Shown here piece by piece: positions 27,010 through 34,329 of a stretch of 64,000 bases of DNA; position 1 is the first letter of the stretch; each line of letters begins with the position of its first letter. Source of the stretch: Haloimpatiens massiliensis. Its GTDB lineage: Bacteria; Bacillota; Clostridia; Clostridiales; Clostridiaceae. The stretch spans positions 245,963 through 309,962 of the forward strand of contig NZ_LT854637.1 in assembly GCF_900184255.1 (NCBI RefSeq). Reading direction: 5' to 3'. Made by a program: the position numbers and the translations under genes. The notes under the pieces are model-generated. The model was given only the letters and a program-made list of their open reading frames with translations. It was not told the origin of the DNA and made no database searches.

Positions 27010-27260
27010 TGTTGAAGGGTAATAGTAGGCATTTATGATTTACAGAGATGAAATCCACAGCTGAAAGATTTCTAGTCCTATGAATGTTGAACCAGACCTG
27101 GAGCTCCTTGATTGAAATTAAGTATGTCAAGGCGGGTAATACCGATATATATTTAAAGAGAATTAGAATCATAATTCATGCATGAAAAGATTTTAATTAA
27201 CTAGGGTGGTAACGCGGATAAACTTCGTCCCTGCTTTTGCAGGAACGGAGTTTTTTTATA
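27010..27260 (+). promoter_or_regulatory. T-box leader, proline specifier
   Basis: Stem I pairs AGGGT (about 27016) with GACCT (about 27096). It has an AGTA motif and the inner helix GGCATTTA/TGAATGTT. The specifier loop then reads TTGAA-CCA-GACC, with CCA (27092-27094) for proline. The T-box AGGGTGGTAACGCGG (27203-27217) precedes a terminator (27221-27234 with 27239-27252, then T7). Proline starvation should raise expression of the downstream proline symporter gene. Between 27260 and 27546 there is only an AT-rich region with one palindrome (about 27338-27390). Confidence 0.9.
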
Positions 27261-27545
27261 TTTACTAAAGTTTAATCGAGTATATTCTAAAGATGAGAAT
27301 AATCTTATATTTAAAGTTTGTAATAGCTAAAAATTAAAAATCATACATTGCTTAAAAGTTAGGGCCTTTTTAGCAATATATGATTTCTAATAAGATGTTT
27401 TAATTGTAAAAAAACAACGGTGTAAAAATTAATATTTTACAATTTAAAATTTTACAGTATTTACTTCATTTATTCAATAGTGAACAAGAGAAAAGTGAAG
27501 TCTTTTTAAAAATCTATGTAAAAAATATACAAAGGAGGAATAAAA

Positions 27546-29030
27546 ATGAATGGAAATGTTACAGTAGTGTTTATATTCTCATTATATCTAGTGTGTATGC
27601 TTGCAATAGGGTTAAAGTATTATAACAAATCAGAAACTTTATCTCAATATGTTTTAGGGGGCAGGAAATTAAATAGTTGGGTTACAGCTATGAGTTCACA
27701 GGCATCAGACATGAGTGGGTGGCTCCTTATGGGCCTTCCAGGCTATGCTTATTTAAGTGGAGTTGAAGCTATGTGGATTGCTTTAGGACTTGGAATAGGT
27801 ACTTATATAAATTGGAAAGTTGTGGCTAAGAGAATTAGAAAATATACAGAAATTGCAGGAAATTCTATAACTATATCTGGATATTTTGAAAATAGATTTA
27901 GAGATGATAGTAAGGCTTTAAGGGTTATTTCAGCTATTGTTATCTTAGTGTTTTTTACTATATACACATCATCAGGTTTTGTGGCAGGTGGAAAATTATT
28001 TAACGCTGTTTTTGGTATGCCATATATATATGCACTTACCGTAAGCTCAATAATAGTAATAGCATATACATTTTTAGGTGGATTTATGGCAGTGTGCTGG
28101 ACGGATCTTATTCAGGGAATTTTAATGTTCTTTGCAGTTACAGCGGTACCTATTGTGGCTGCAAGTAAAGTTGGAGGATGGGGAACTCTTATAACTAAAT
28201 GGAATAGTATAGATGTGAATTTTATGAATCCTATAGTTGGTATTAGTGGAAGTCCTATGTCAGCAATAGCAATAATATCTTTACTTGCCTGGGGACTTGG
28301 ATATTTTGGACAACCTCATATATTAACTAAGTTTATGGCTATAGAGTCCTCAAAGAAAATTAAAAAAGCTAGAACAATTGCCATGATATGGGTAGTCATA
28401 TCCCTTTTGGCAGCAGTGATGATAGGAATGATAGGGCGTATATATTTAGGGGAAAGTCTTAAGGGAACCCTTTCAGAAAATGTATTTATATTTATGGTTA
28501 ATGATATATTTAATTCTGTTATTAAAGGAATGCTTTTATCAGCTATATTATCAGCTATTATGAGCACAGCAGATTCACAGCTTTTAGTTTCATCTTCAGC
28601 TTTAACAGAGGATATATATAAATCTATTTTAAAGAAGGAAGCTTCGGATAAAGAGTTGGTTTGGGTTAGCAGGTTTACTATTATAGTGATATCAGTAATA
28701 GCGTATTTTATGGCATTAAATCCTCAAAGTTCAATACTTTCGCTAGTTGCCTATGCCTGGGCTGGATTTGGGGCAGCTTTTGGACCTGTGGTACTATTAT
28801 CATTATTTTGGAAAAGGGCAACTAGAAATGGGGCTTTAGCTGGAATGATAGTAGGGGGAGTTACAGTTATATTGTGGAAAAATATTCACGGAGGTATCTT
28901 TGAATTATATGAAATAGTTCCAGGAATTTTATTTGCAACGTTAACTATTATTATTGTTAGTTTACTTGATAGGGAACCTTCAAAGGAAATACAGGATGAA
29001 TTCCATAGTGTAAGTGAAAGTAGTATATAA
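27546..29030 (+). CDS. putP: Sodium/proline symporter
   Basis: A 494-aa membrane transporter of the SSS family with 13 predicted helices. The Ser-Ser-Gln-Ala-Ser-Asp-Met-Ser-Gly-Trp-Leu-Leu-Met-Gly-Leu-Pro segment near residue 55 is the PutP signature around the sodium- and proline-binding site. Length matches PutP. It is preceded by a T-box with a proline specifier, which independently supports proline as substrate. Proline is a major Stickland electron acceptor in proteolytic clostridia. The ribosome site is AAAGGAGG. Confidence 0.93.
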   Translation: MNGNVTVVFIFSLYLVCMLAIGLKYYNKSETLSQYVLGGRKLNSWVTAMSSQASDMSGWLLMGLPGYAYLSGVEAMWIALGLGIGTYINWKVVAKRIRKYTEIAGNSITISGYFENRFRDDSKALRVISAIVILVFFTIYTSSGFVAGGKLFNAVFGMPYIYALTVSSIIVIAYTFLGGFMAVCWTDLIQGILMFFAVTAVPIVAASKVGGWGTLITKWNSIDVNFMNPIVGISGSPMSAIAIISLLAWGLGYFGQPHILTKFMAIESSKKIKKARTIAMIWVVISLLAAVMIGMIGRIYLGESLKGTLSENVFIFMVNDIFNSVIKGMLLSAILSAIMSTADSQLLVSSSALTEDIYKSILKKEASDKELVWVSRFTIIVISVIAYFMALNPQSSILSLVAYAWAGFGAAFGPVVLLSLFWKRATRNGALAGMIVGGVTVILWKNIHGGIFELYEIVPGILFATLTIIIVSLLDREPSKEIQDEFHSVSESSI

Positions 29031-29140
29031 AGTATTTATAAAAACAATAGTTGCTTAAAGTTCTATTGAAAAATCAAAATCTATATAAGAATAGTTTGTG
29101 TTACTATTTAGGTGAATGATAAGTAAAGGAGTTGAATTTT

Positions 29141-30400
29141 ATGGCAGACTATAGAGAAATGTGGAAAAAGTTAAATGTCAATTTAGAAAAGCACGATCAA
29201 TTGTGCGAGATTTTACCAGAGTTATATGGTTCAGTTTATTTACAACAAGAGGATAGACCAGAAGGAATGAATTATTTTAACTATGTGGTTTCAGAGGTTC
29301 ATGGTGCTAGAATTCAGGAATTAGAAGAACACAAGGAAAAAGGCGGTAAGGTTATAGGAACATTTTGTGTTTTTGTACCAGATGAAGTAATACTGGCTAC
29401 AGGTGCTTTAGGAGTAGGACTATGTGCAGGATCTCAGTTTTGGATAGAAGACGGAGAAAAGGTTCTTCCTAAAAACCTATGTCCTTTGATTAAAGCATTT
29501 ACAGGAGCTAAAATTGGAGCTACATGTCCATATTTCCAATCTTGTGATATGTTGGTTGGAGAAACTACATGTGATGGAAAGAAGAAAGCTTGGGAATTAT
29601 TAAATGAATATACTCCTGTGCATGTAATGGATTTGCCACAAATGAAGAGAGAAAAAGATTATAGTATGTGGAAAGATGAAATAAGAATATTTATAGATAA
29701 AATGGAAAGGTTAACAGGAAACAAAGTTACTGTGGAGAATTTAAAAGAAGCTATAAAATTAGCTAATAAAAAGAGAAGAGCTTTAAAGAGATTATATGAT
29801 TTAAGAAAACATAAACCATCTCCAATAAGTGGTCTAGATTGTCTTTTAATATCTCAAATTGCTTTCTATGATGATATAAATAGATTTGTAGATAATGTAA
29901 ATAAGCTATGTGATGAATTAGAAGAAAGAATAAAAAAGGGAAAGGCTAAAGAAAAGAAGAGACTTATGATAACAGGAACTCCTATGGCTCTTCCAAACTG
30001 GAAAATACATAGCATAATAGAGAATTTAGGTGCTGAAATAGTAGTTGAAGAAACTTGTACTGGTACAAGATATTTTGAAAACGAAGTTTGTGAAGATGGA
30101 GAAACTTTGGATGAGTTAATAGATAATTTAGCTAGAAGATACCTAAATGTTAACTGTGCTTGCTTTACACCTAATAGTGGCAGAATAGATGATATATTAA
30201 GATATGCAAAAGAATATGATGTAGATGGAGTTATTGACTATAATTTATCTTTCTGTCATACATATGCTGTGGAAGATAAGAGTATTAGAGATATGCTAAA
30301 AGAAAAAAGCATACCAGTTATGCATATAGAAACAGATTATTCTACAGAAGATTCAGGACAAATTAAAACAAGAGTAGAAGCATTTTTAGAAATGATTTAA
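29141..30400 (+). CDS. 2-hydroxyacyl-CoA dehydratase-family double-cubane-cluster protein
   Basis: A 419-aa iron-sulfur protein of the HgdB/FldC/YjiM family. Only one D-component-type subunit is encoded, and it is followed by its activase. That arrangement matches double-cubane [8Fe-9S] cluster proteins (YjiM/DCCP) rather than two-subunit dehydratases. Candidate cluster cysteines lie in Gly-Ala-Thr-Cys-Pro-Tyr (about 127), Phe-Gln-Ser-Cys-Asp, Glu-Thr-Cys-Thr-Gly-Thr-Arg (about 304), Asn-Cys-Ala-Cys-Phe and Ser-Phe-Cys-His. The start is ATG 29141 with AAAGGAG, not an earlier in-frame codon at 29132. The reduced substrate is unknown. Confidence 0.8.
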   Translation: MADYREMWKKLNVNLEKHDQLCEILPELYGSVYLQQEDRPEGMNYFNYVVSEVHGARIQELEEHKEKGGKVIGTFCVFVPDEVILATGALGVGLCAGSQFWIEDGEKVLPKNLCPLIKAFTGAKIGATCPYFQSCDMLVGETTCDGKKKAWELLNEYTPVHVMDLPQMKREKDYSMWKDEIRIFIDKMERLTGNKVTVENLKEAIKLANKKRRALKRLYDLRKHKPSPISGLDCLLISQIAFYDDINRFVDNVNKLCDELEERIKKGKAKEKKRLMITGTPMALPNWKIHSIIENLGAEIVVEETCTGTRYFENEVCEDGETLDELIDNLARRYLNVNCACFTPNSGRIDDILRYAKEYDVDGVIDYNLSFCHTYAVEDKSIRDMLKEKSIPVMHIETDYSTEDSGQIKTRVEAFLEMI

Positions 30401-30410
30401 GGTGATTTAA

Positions 30411-30662
30411 ATGGAAAAAGAGAATCATTATATACTTTTTAAAAATCATACTGAAGGTATGAAATTAGAAGAACTTTTAAGAGAAAATAATATAAAATAT
30501 GTGATTTCACCAACACCTAGAGAGTTATCTACTTGCTGCGGTATATCTGTAGTTTATAAAAAAGAAGATGAAGAAAAAATAAAAGGAATAGTAGAAAAAA
30601 ATAGTATAGATATAATGGGATTTTATACTTTAAAGAAGAAATACACTAATTTTTATGCTTAA
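30411..30662 (+). CDS. DUF3343 small protein
   Basis: An 83-aa soluble protein of the DUF3343 family, with a Ser-Thr-Cys-Cys-Gly-Ile motif near residue 42 that could carry sulfur or selenium or be redox-active. It is encoded between the double-cubane protein (10-bp gap) and its activase (13-bp gap), in the same order as in other clostridial operons of this kind. The function is not established, but position suggests a role in assembling or feeding the cluster system. Confidence 0.78.
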   Translation: MEKENHYILFKNHTEGMKLEELLRENNIKYVISPTPRELSTCCGISVVYKKEDEEKIKGIVEKNSIDIMGFYTLKKKYTNFYA

Positions 30663-30675
30663 AGGATGATGAAAC

Positions 30676-31431
30676 ATGTACTATGTAGGAATAGATATGG
30701 GTTCCACAGCCACAAAGGTAGTAGCTTTTGAGGATGAGGAATTGAAAACTAAATTTTCTGTGCCAGCAGGATGGAACAGTGTAGAGACCTCTGAAGACAT
30801 AAAAAATAGATTAGAGCAGGAAGGAATAAAGAAGGAGAATTCTAAAGTAGTTGCTACTGGATATGGAAGAATTTCAGTGCCATATGCCCATAAGACTATT
30901 ACAGAAATTACTTGTCACGGGAAAGGTGCACATTATTTATATAATAATGATTGCACAGTAATAGATGTAGGGGGACAGGATACTAAGGTGATAACTGTTC
31001 AAAATGGAATGGTTACAGATTTTTTAATGAATGACAAATGCTCTGCAGGTACAGGAAGATTTTTAGAGATAATGGCTAATAAATTAGGAGTAGACTTAGA
31101 AACTTTATGTAAGCTTTCTAAAGAAGGAAGTGGAGTAACTATAAGTTCTATGTGTACTGTTTTTGCAGAATCAGAAGTTATAAGTTTAGTAGCAAAGGGT
31201 AAGAAAAGAGAGGATATAGCTTATGCTATAGTGGATTCTATAGTAAGTAAAGTAAAATCTTTGTGTTACAAACACTCTTCTTCAGAAAATTACTTTTTTA
31301 CTGGCGGGCTTAGTGGAAATAAAGATTTTGTAGATAAACTTTCAGAGAAGTTACAGAAAAAAGTAGAAACTCATCCATTAGCAAAATATGCTGGTGCCAT
31401 AGGAGCAGCAATGAGCGCTAAAAAACTATAA
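30676..31431 (+). CDS. BadF/HgdC-type ATPase, activase of the double-cubane protein
   Basis: A 251-aa homodimeric ATP-dependent reductase. It has the ASKHA-fold ATP motifs Gly-Ile-Asp-Met-Gly-Ser-Thr-Ala-Thr-Lys (5-14) and Val-Gly-Gly-Gln-Asp (98-102). Cys122 (Asp-Lys-Cys-Ser-Ala-Gly-Thr-Gly) and Cys160 (Ser-Met-Cys-Thr-Val-Phe) should hold a [4Fe-4S] cluster between two subunits. ATP hydrolysis drives low-potential electrons to the partner protein encoded two genes upstream. Downstream comes a hairpin and repeat array. Confidence 0.9.
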   Translation: MYYVGIDMGSTATKVVAFEDEELKTKFSVPAGWNSVETSEDIKNRLEQEGIKKENSKVVATGYGRISVPYAHKTITEITCHGKGAHYLYNNDCTVIDVGGQDTKVITVQNGMVTDFLMNDKCSAGTGRFLEIMANKLGVDLETLCKLSKEGSGVTISSMCTVFAESEVISLVAKGKKREDIAYAIVDSIVSKVKSLCYKHSSSENYFFTGGLSGNKDFVDKLSEKLQKKVETHPLAKYAGAIGAAMSAKKL

Positions 31432-31470
31432 GAACATATATTAGTTTGCTAGAGTGCCAGAGTGCTAGGG

Positions 31471-31555
31471 AAGGATAATTTTCATTCGCCATGCTGCGGA
31501 AAATTTTTATTTATAAGTTTAGTGGGCAGGAAAAGCGAAGCTTTTCCTGCCCACT
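31471..31555. repeat. Shared tail module and 16-bp perfect hairpin
   Basis: 31471-31513 resembles the GGATGATTTTCC...GGAAAATC tail of family C. It is followed by a perfect 16-bp stem (31521-31536 with 31540-31555, loop GAA) containing GCAGGAAAAGC. The hairpin can act as a terminator between convergent operons. Confidence 0.7.
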
Positions 31556-31637
31556 AGCCCACTAGCCCACTAGCCCACTAGCCCACTAGCCCACTAGCCC
31601 ACTAGCCCACTAGCCCACTAGCCCACTAGCCCACTAG
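31550..31637. repeat. Octamer array (CCCACTAG)11
   Basis: Eleven perfect tandem copies of CCCACTAG over 88 bp. On the minus strand the array reads CTAGTGGG, and the first copies encode the last residues and the TAG stop of the ZnuB-like gene. Degenerate relatives occur at about 12176 and 40030. Confidence 0.97.
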
Positions 31638-32465
31638 ATTTCTTCCTTTATTAAATTTTTTACATAATGATTTAATAAACAGTATAAATAGATAAGTACA
31701 TACTGTAAGCAGTATAATTGATGCTCCAGAAGGAATATGAAACTCATATGAAATACCAAGACCTAAAATACATAAGAACATACCTATGAATATAGAAGAA
31801 ATCATTATGTTTTTTAAGTTCAGGGAGAATTCCTTAGCTATAGCTGGAGGTACAGTTAAAAGAGCTATTACAAGTATAATTCCAACTACTCTTATTAAAA
31901 CTACTATTGTACAAGCTATTAATACGAATAATAGATATTCTAAAAAGGTAGTATTAATTCCTAAAGTTGAGCAATATTCCTCATCAAATAAATAGGCTTT
32001 AAATAAGTTGAAAAAGGAAGCAATTATAAATAATATTATTAAATCTATAATAAACATTAATTTAATATCAAAAGAGGAGACCGTTAATATATCTCCGAAT
32101 AAATAAGAAGACATATCTGGAGGATATGATGGCATAAAAGATATAAAAAGGATTCCTAAAGCCATGCCCATAGACCAAAACATGCCTATTATAGTATCTG
32201 AATTAGTAGAGGTTTTTCTCTTTATAGAAGTTATTCCTATAGCGGAGGTAACTGAGAATATAAGTGCTCCAATTAATGGTTCTATTTTAAGAAAGTATCC
32301 GAGCCCTACTCCACCGAAGGCTGTATGAGCTATACCTCCACTCATCATTACTAATTTTTTTTCTACAATTATAGTTCCAATTATGCCACAGGCTATACTA
32401 GCTAAAATAGCAGCTACAAAGGCATGTTGTAAAAATGTATATTTGAATAGTGCATTAATCACCAA
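31626..32465 (-). CDS. znuB: Zinc/metal ABC transporter permease (ZnuB-like)
   Basis: A 279-aa membrane protein with eight to nine helices, the channel of a cluster-A1 (zinc/manganese) ABC importer. The His-Thr-Ala-Phe-Gly-Gly-Val-Gly-Leu-Gly region near residue 48 and the Thr-Val-Pro-Pro-Ala-Ile motif near 209 are typical. It is last in the operon after the solute-binding and ATPase genes. Its last four codons and stop fall in an octamer array, so the C-terminus has been remodelled by repeat sequence. Assignment to zinc rests on the Zur-like operator upstream. Confidence 0.85.
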   Translation of the reverse strand: MVINALFKYTFLQHAFVAAILASIACGIIGTIIVEKKLVMMSGGIAHTAFGGVGLGYFLKIEPLIGALIFSVTSAIGITSIKRKTSTNSDTIIGMFWSMGMALGILFISFMPSYPPDMSSYLFGDILTVSSFDIKLMFIIDLIILFIIASFFNLFKAYLFDEEYCSTLGINTTFLEYLLFVLIACTIVVLIRVVGIILVIALLTVPPAIAKEFSLNLKNIMISSIFIGMFLCILGLGISYEFHIPSGASIILLTVCTYLFILFIKSLCKKFNKGRNLVG

Positions 32466-32479
32466 ATCACCCCTTTTGA

Positions 32480-33184
32480 TTAAGCATTTCCATAAATTTT
32501 TTCTACAAGTTCTTCATATTTAGGAGTTTTATCTTTAAAGTAAAGTGTTTTGTTTAAGCATACTACTGAATTTACATAAGAAGAAATAAATTCTAAATCG
32601 TGACTGACTATTAAAACTGTTTTATTTTTATTTAAATCTTTAAGTAAAGTATATATTTGGGCTTTAGAGCTGACGTCTAAGCTAGCGGTAGGTTCATCCA
32701 TAAGCAAAACTTCAGGATTACTTATGAGAGCTCTAGCAATTAAAACTCTTTGTAATTGTCCACCAGAAAGCATTCCAATTTGTCTATCTTTAAACTCATC
32801 TATCTCTAAAGCTTTTAAGATTTTAAGGGCTTCTTCCCTATCTTTTGAAGAATATCTATGAAAAAAGTTCCCTTTTTTATTTAAAGTTCCAGATAAAACT
32901 ACATCCATTACGTTTATAGGAAACTTTTTATCAAATTTTGAAAATTGCGGAACATATCCAAGGGAACAACAATCTTTGTTAATTGAATTTCCCAGTATTT
33001 TAATGGAGCCTTCAGAGGGTTTAATAAGACCTAAAATACTTTTTAAAAGAGTGCTTTTTCCACCACCATTAGGTCCTAAAATACCCATAAAATCACCTTT
33101 TTTAATATTTAAATTTATATGTTCTAAGGCACAAAGGCTATCATAATAAACAGTTAAATTTTTTATTTCTATTATATTTTTCAT
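32480..33184 (-). CDS. znuC: Zinc/metal ABC transporter ATPase (ZnuC-like)
   Basis: The 234-aa cytoplasmic ATPase. Walker A is Gly-Pro-Asn-Gly-Gly-Gly-Lys-Ser (37-44), with a Q-loop Val-Pro-Gln near 83. The signature is Leu-Ser-Gly-Gly-Gln near 137, Walker B is Leu-Leu-Met-Asp-Glu-Pro near 158, and the switch is Val-Ser-His-Asp. Gaps to neighbours are 13-14 bp, so it is within one operon. Confidence 0.9.
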   Translation of the reverse strand: MKNIIEIKNLTVYYDSLCALEHINLNIKKGDFMGILGPNGGGKSTLLKSILGLIKPSEGSIKILGNSINKDCCSLGYVPQFSKFDKKFPINVMDVVLSGTLNKKGNFFHRYSSKDREEALKILKALEIDEFKDRQIGMLSGGQLQRVLIARALISNPEVLLMDEPTASLDVSSKAQIYTLLKDLNKNKTVLIVSHDLEFISSYVNSVVCLNKTLYFKDKTPKYEELVEKIYGNA

Positions 33185-33197
33185 GTTATAGCCCCTT

Positions 33198-34082
33198 TTA
33201 TTTCATTGAATTAGATATTTTTTTAGCCATATCTTTTATGTTATTTGTGTAGTCAGCAGATAAAGGAGATAATTTTTCAGCTTTGCCATTTATGGATTCT
33301 GCAAAAGCTTTGGATTGTTTACTATCTACTTCCTCTTCATAAAAAATAGTATTTATATTTTGTTTTTTAGCTAGATCAATTAAATTTTGCATGTCCTTAG
33401 GGGAAGCTTCTTTGCCCTCTTTTTCAAGAGCAGTCATATTTAAATCATAGTCTTCTGCAAAATAGCCAAAAGCAGGATGATATACAATAAATGTTTTATT
33501 TTTATTATTTTTAAAAGTATCTTTAATTTCTTTATCTAAATTATCTAATTTATTTATGTATTTCTTTGCGTTAGCCTCATATTGAGTTTTGTTTTTAGGA
33601 TCTAAAGAGGATAGTTCAGAGCTAATCCTATCTATCATAATTTTTACTCTCTTAGGAGATAACCATATGTGAGGGTCATAACTTTCTTTTCCAAACTTTC
33701 TTGGAGCATATACTTTAGCTACTTCATCAAAAAGCGATACTATTTTTAAATCTTTATTTATAGATTTTGCTTTTGGAAGTATACTAGCAGCTTCACTAGG
33801 GACTCCTATGGTGAAATAGGTTTTAGCATTGCTGAAAGCTTCTAAGGTTTCAGTAGTTGGTTCGCTGTTTTCAGGACTTTTTCCAGGTGGTATTAGAGTT
33901 ACCATATTTACTAGATCTCCTGCTACAGCTTTTACAAAGGTTTCTTCTGGAACTATGGAAACAGCCACAGTTAATTTATTATTGTTTAAACTTATGTTTT
34001 TAGATGAACTTTTTTTAGAACAACCAGTAAATGACAATATAAAAATTCCCAAAACACAAAGGGAAAATAATTTTTTATTCAT
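33198..34082 (-). CDS. znuA: Metal-binding lipoprotein (ZnuA-like) with altered first ligand
   Basis: A 294-aa lipoprotein (lipobox ending Cys21) that captures extracellular Zn or Mn for the ABC importer. Two of three usual metal His are present: Asp-Pro-His-Ile-Trp-Leu near 138 and Tyr-His-Pro-Ala-Phe near 202. An acidic Glu-Glu-Glu-Val-Asp lies near 256. The first His, normally in a Pro-His-x-x-Glu-Pro motif, is replaced by Glu71 (Pro-Glu-Asn-Ser-Glu-Pro). There is no His-rich loop. Metal preference may therefore differ from classical ZnuA. Confidence 0.85.
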   Translation of the reverse strand: MNKKLFSLCVLGIFILSFTGCSKKSSSKNISLNNNKLTVAVSIVPEETFVKAVAGDLVNMVTLIPPGKSPENSEPTTETLEAFSNAKTYFTIGVPSEAASILPKAKSINKDLKIVSLFDEVAKVYAPRKFGKESYDPHIWLSPKRVKIMIDRISSELSSLDPKNKTQYEANAKKYINKLDNLDKEIKDTFKNNKNKTFIVYHPAFGYFAEDYDLNMTALEKEGKEASPKDMQNLIDLAKKQNINTIFYEEEVDSKQSKAFAESINGKAEKLSPLSADYTNNIKDMAKKISNSMK

Positions 34083-34095
34083 ATTATCGCCTCCT

Positions 34096-34147
34096 AAATG
34101 CTAATCATTTGCATTTACATTTTATATTTTTAAACAGTATTTGTCAA
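34096..34147 (-). promoter_or_regulatory. Promoter and Zur-like operator of the znu operon
   Basis: On the minus strand: TTGACA (34147-34142), 17-bp spacer, TAAAAT (34124-34119). Directly downstream is a 21-bp dyad AAATGC-N9-GCATTT (34116-34096). Its frame AAAT..TAAT.ATT...ATTT matches the layout of Bacillus Zur boxes and would cover the transcription start. It abuts the AGGAGG ribosome site. Confidence 0.7.
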
Positions 34148-34281
34148 TATGCATTATGTAGAGAAAATACATCTGTTATTCTAACCATATGGCAAATGTC
34201 TAAACCTATTAGATACGAGTAATTCCATAATTTACATAGTTATTATAGTTATTAATGATGTATTAGTTTTTTTAGCAAATT

Positions 34282-34319
34282 AAAACCCCCAGCTCTAAAT
34301 ATTTAGAACTGGGAGTTTT
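34282..34319. terminator. Terminator downstream of glutamine synthetase
   Basis: AAAACCCCCAG...TCTAAAT pairs with ATTTAGA.CTGGGAGTTTT, about 10 bp after the synthetase stop on the minus strand. Confidence 0.8.
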
Positions 34320-34329
34320 ATATTTAAGT

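Noticed and set aside
31550..31637. CRISPR array
   Set aside because: Units are 8 bp with no spacers; it is a simple tandem repeat. No other regularly spaced repeat-spacer pattern or cas gene was seen.
31626..31660. Phase variation of the ZnuB-like protein by octamer slippage
   Set aside because: The stop codon occurs within the first two repeat units, so gain or loss of later units does not change the reading frame.
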